Shown: in pieces, positions 6,169 through 7,741 of the stretch | Layout of the letters: every line of letters begins with the position of its first letter | How positions within the stretch are numbered: the first letter of the stretch is position 1 | Assembly: GCA_012031475.1 (NCBI GenBank) | Contig: JAAUTJ010000201.1 | Location: forward strand, 1-7,741 | Length of the DNA stretch: 7,741 bases | Source: Leptolyngbyaceae cyanobacterium SM1_3_5 | GTDB taxonomy: Bacteria; Cyanobacteriota; Cyanobacteriia; Elainellales; Elainellaceae | Direction: 5' to 3' | Made by a program: the position numbers and the translations under genes | The notes under the pieces: generated by a model | What the model saw: only the letters and a program-made list of their open reading frames with translations | Databases searched by the model: none | Told to the model about the DNA's origin: nothing

Positions 6169-7722
6169 TTATTCACCAATCAAATCGACAACAGCGCGAA
6201 TTAGCGTGTCATCATGAAAACTATTTTTCGTTAGATAGTAATCTGCCCCTGCTTCTAACCCTTGAATCCGATCGTCTTCTCGATCGCGATACGACACGAC
6301 AATCACGGGAATCGACTGAAAGCGCGAATGTCGCTTCATTTCTTGAATCAGTTCAATTCCGTTCATGCGCGGCATATCAATGTCGCTAATCACTAAATCA
6401 TACGGATAAGAGCGCACTGCGTTCCAGCCTTCCATGCCGTCCACTGCTACATCTACCCGATAGCCACGATTTTGTAGCAGTTTGCGCTCCATTTCTCGCA
6501 CCGTAATCGAATCATCCACTACTAAAACGCGCTTGGCACTTTCCGCCTTGGGCGATCGCGTTTCACTTCTTTTGGCGATGCGTTCTTTTCCAAGCAAATT
6601 GTTAAGCGATCGCATCAGATCCGACACATCCAAAATCAGCACCAGCGATCTATTGGGCATCAAGGCGGCGGCTGAGATATCTTGAACTTTTCCCAGACGT
6701 GAATCGAGCGGCCGCACGACTAATTCACGCTCCCCTAAACAGCGATCGACAATTAGTCCATAGGTGCTAATTTGATCGCTGAGAATAACGACCCAAAACG
6801 GTTCGGACGGTGAATTAGGCGCGGGTAAATCAAGAACTTGATACAGCGGAACTAAGCCAATATTCTCGCGATCGAGCGTAAAATATTGGCAGTTTTCAAC
6901 AGTGGAAAGATCACTTGATTGAAGCGTAACAATTCGATCGATGCGTGACAAAGGAAAGGCATAGGCTTCTCCGGCAACTTCCACCAATAGCGTCCGCACC
7001 ACTGATAAAGTTAGCGGGAGTTGAAAATGAAAAGTTGTCCCTTTTCCGGGTCGTGATATGACGCGAACTGTGCCGCCGACTTCTTGCGCCATGCTTTTGG
7101 CAATGTCTAGGCCAATGCCACGTCCCGAAATTTCTGTCACCTGATTCGCTAAAGAAAATCCAGGCAAAAACAGAAATTCCAGCAGTTCAGAATCAGTTAA
7201 TTTTGCGGCTAAATCTGGCGGAACAAGCTGCTTTTGAATCACTCGCTGACGCAGTTTTTGCCCATCAATTCCCTTGCCATCATCCGCGATCGTAATTGCC
7301 AACATGCCGCCACGATGAATGGCTTCGAGGCGAATGCGGCCTTCGGCAGGCTTTCCGACTGCAATTCGATCGGCGGGCGATTCAATGCCGTGATCGATCG
7401 CATTGCGGAGAATATGCGTAATTGGCGCTTCCAACTTCATGAGAATATCGCGATCGACTTCGGTTGTTTTACCGATAATCTCTAGTCTCGCCTGCTTATC
7501 CAAGCTGCGGCTCAAATCGCGCACCATTCGCGAAAAACTTTGCACACCTTCCTCAAACGGACGCATATGCGAAGCAATCACCTCGCGATACAGCCGATCG
7601 GACAAATTCGTGGTGCGGCGAATGAACTCTTCCAGTTCCGCAACGCGATCGCCAAGCAGGTTACGGCAGTATTGTTCCTGACGGCGAATCGATTCGACCA
7701 GGCGATCGATCGATCGATAGAA
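6169..7722 (-). CDS. CheA-type hybrid histidine kinase, WspE-like (3' part, frame broken upstream)
   Basis: The open frame gives 517 residues from 7722. It begins with helical dimerisation sequence (about 1-60), then a CheA-type ATPase domain: N box HILRNAIDHG with N107, G1 DDGKGID 147-153, FLFLPGFSL 184-192 and G2 SGRGIGLD 199-206. A CheW-like regulatory domain (about 244-374) and a receiver (about 397-517; D403/D404, phospho-acceptor D447, S477, K499) follow. Phrases such as YREVIASHMRPF, RLGKVQDISA and NSFHDD match my memory of WspE. The N-terminal phosphotransfer (HPt) domain that carries the phosphorylated histidine should lie further upstream, outside the window. A TGA at 7725-7723 interrupts this frame at a (CGAT)4 repeat, and coding-like sequence continues in another frame (ANDSGDS). 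The gene is therefore partial and either frameshifted, misassembled or split. A TTG at 7605 could start a truncated protein but lies inside conserved kinase sequence. The stop is 1 nt before cheB, so the two are co-transcribed. Confidence 0.88.
   Translation of the reverse strand, partial: FYRSIDRLVESIRRQEQYCRNLLGDRVAELEEFIRRTTNLSDRLYREVIASHMRPFEEGVQSFSRMVRDLSRSLDKQARLEIIGKTTEVDRDILMKLEAPITHILRNAIDHGIESPADRIAVGKPAEGRIRLEAIHRGGMLAITIADDGKGIDGQKLRQRVIQKQLVPPDLAAKLTDSELLEFLFLPGFSLANQVTEISGRGIGLDIAKSMAQEVGGTVRVISRPGKGTTFHFQLPLTLSVVRTLLVEVAGEAYAFPLSRIDRIVTLQSSDLSTVENCQYFTLDRENIGLVPLYQVLDLPAPNSPSEPFWVVILSDQISTYGLIVDRCLGERELVVRPLDSRLGKVQDISAAALMPNRSLVLILDVSDLMRSLNNLLGKERIAKRSETRSPKAESAKRVLVVDDSITVREMERKLLQNRGYRVDVAVDGMEGWNAVRSYPYDLVISDIDMPRMNGIELIQEMKRHSRFQSIPVIVVSYRDREDDRIQGLEAGADYYLTKNSFHDDTLIRAVVDLIGE
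7703..7718. repeat. (CGAT)4 tetranucleotide repeat at the kinase frameshift
   Basis: Four perfect CGAT units sit exactly where the CheA-type kinase frame changes. On the minus strand the downstream frame reads SIDRLVES after the repeat, while upstream the coherent frame is ANDSGDS. Two or five units would join these frames; four do not. Confidence 0.75.
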
Positions 7723-7741
7723 TCACCGGAGTCGTTTGCTA

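Noticed and set aside
1..7741. CRISPR arrays, insertion sequences, tRNA or rRNA genes
   Set aside because: No spaced direct repeats, transposase motifs, terminal inverted repeats, cloverleaf or rRNA-like sequence was seen on either strand.

Overview
The window looks like a free-living, mesophilic cyanobacterial chromosome. At least 11 full copies of the cyanobacterial HIP1 octamer GCGATCGC are present, with many partial CGATCG cores. Several genes belong to cyanobacterium-typical families: a CIA30-type SDR-like protein of the HCF173 kind, an ETR1-like ethylene-sensor kinase, and a DUF4079-like membrane protein. I cannot name the genus from the sequence.

Layout. Positions 1-40 (minus) are probably the first 13 codons of a divergent gene that leaves the window. 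Positions 197-1168 (plus) encode a compact CIA30-domain protein whose dinucleotide-binding fold is reduced to fragments on both sides of the CIA30 domain. Positions 1259-3004 (plus) encode a hybrid histidine kinase with a plant-ETR1-type ethylene-binding membrane domain and a C-terminal receiver. It meets, stop codon to stop codon with no base between, a small four-helix membrane protein on the minus strand (3005-3448). A 204-bp AT-rich gap (3449-3652) follows.

From 3653 to the right edge runs one tightly packed minus-strand operon, transcribed right to left: a CheA-type hybrid kinase (3' part, 6169-7722), then CheB (5142-6167, 1 nt after the kinase stop), then a receiver-plus-class III adenylate cyclase (3653-5134, 7 nt after CheB).

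The operon is the most interesting part. From memory of the families, its kinase, methylesterase and output receiver resemble WspE, WspF and the receiver half of WspR from the Pseudomonas Wsp surface-sensing chemosensory system. WspR ends in a GGDEF domain that makes cyclic di-GMP. Here the WspR-like receiver is joined instead to a complete class III nucleotide cyclase carrying adenylate-cyclase residues. The predicted logic is: a chemoreceptor array outside the window, then kinase phosphorylation, then phosphorylation of CheB (adaptation) and of the cyclase (cAMP output). I infer a Wsp-type pathway rewired to cAMP.

The kinase frame is broken near the right edge, exactly at a (CGAT)4 tetranucleotide repeat. 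This is either an assembly error, a recent inactivation or a slippage-prone switch.
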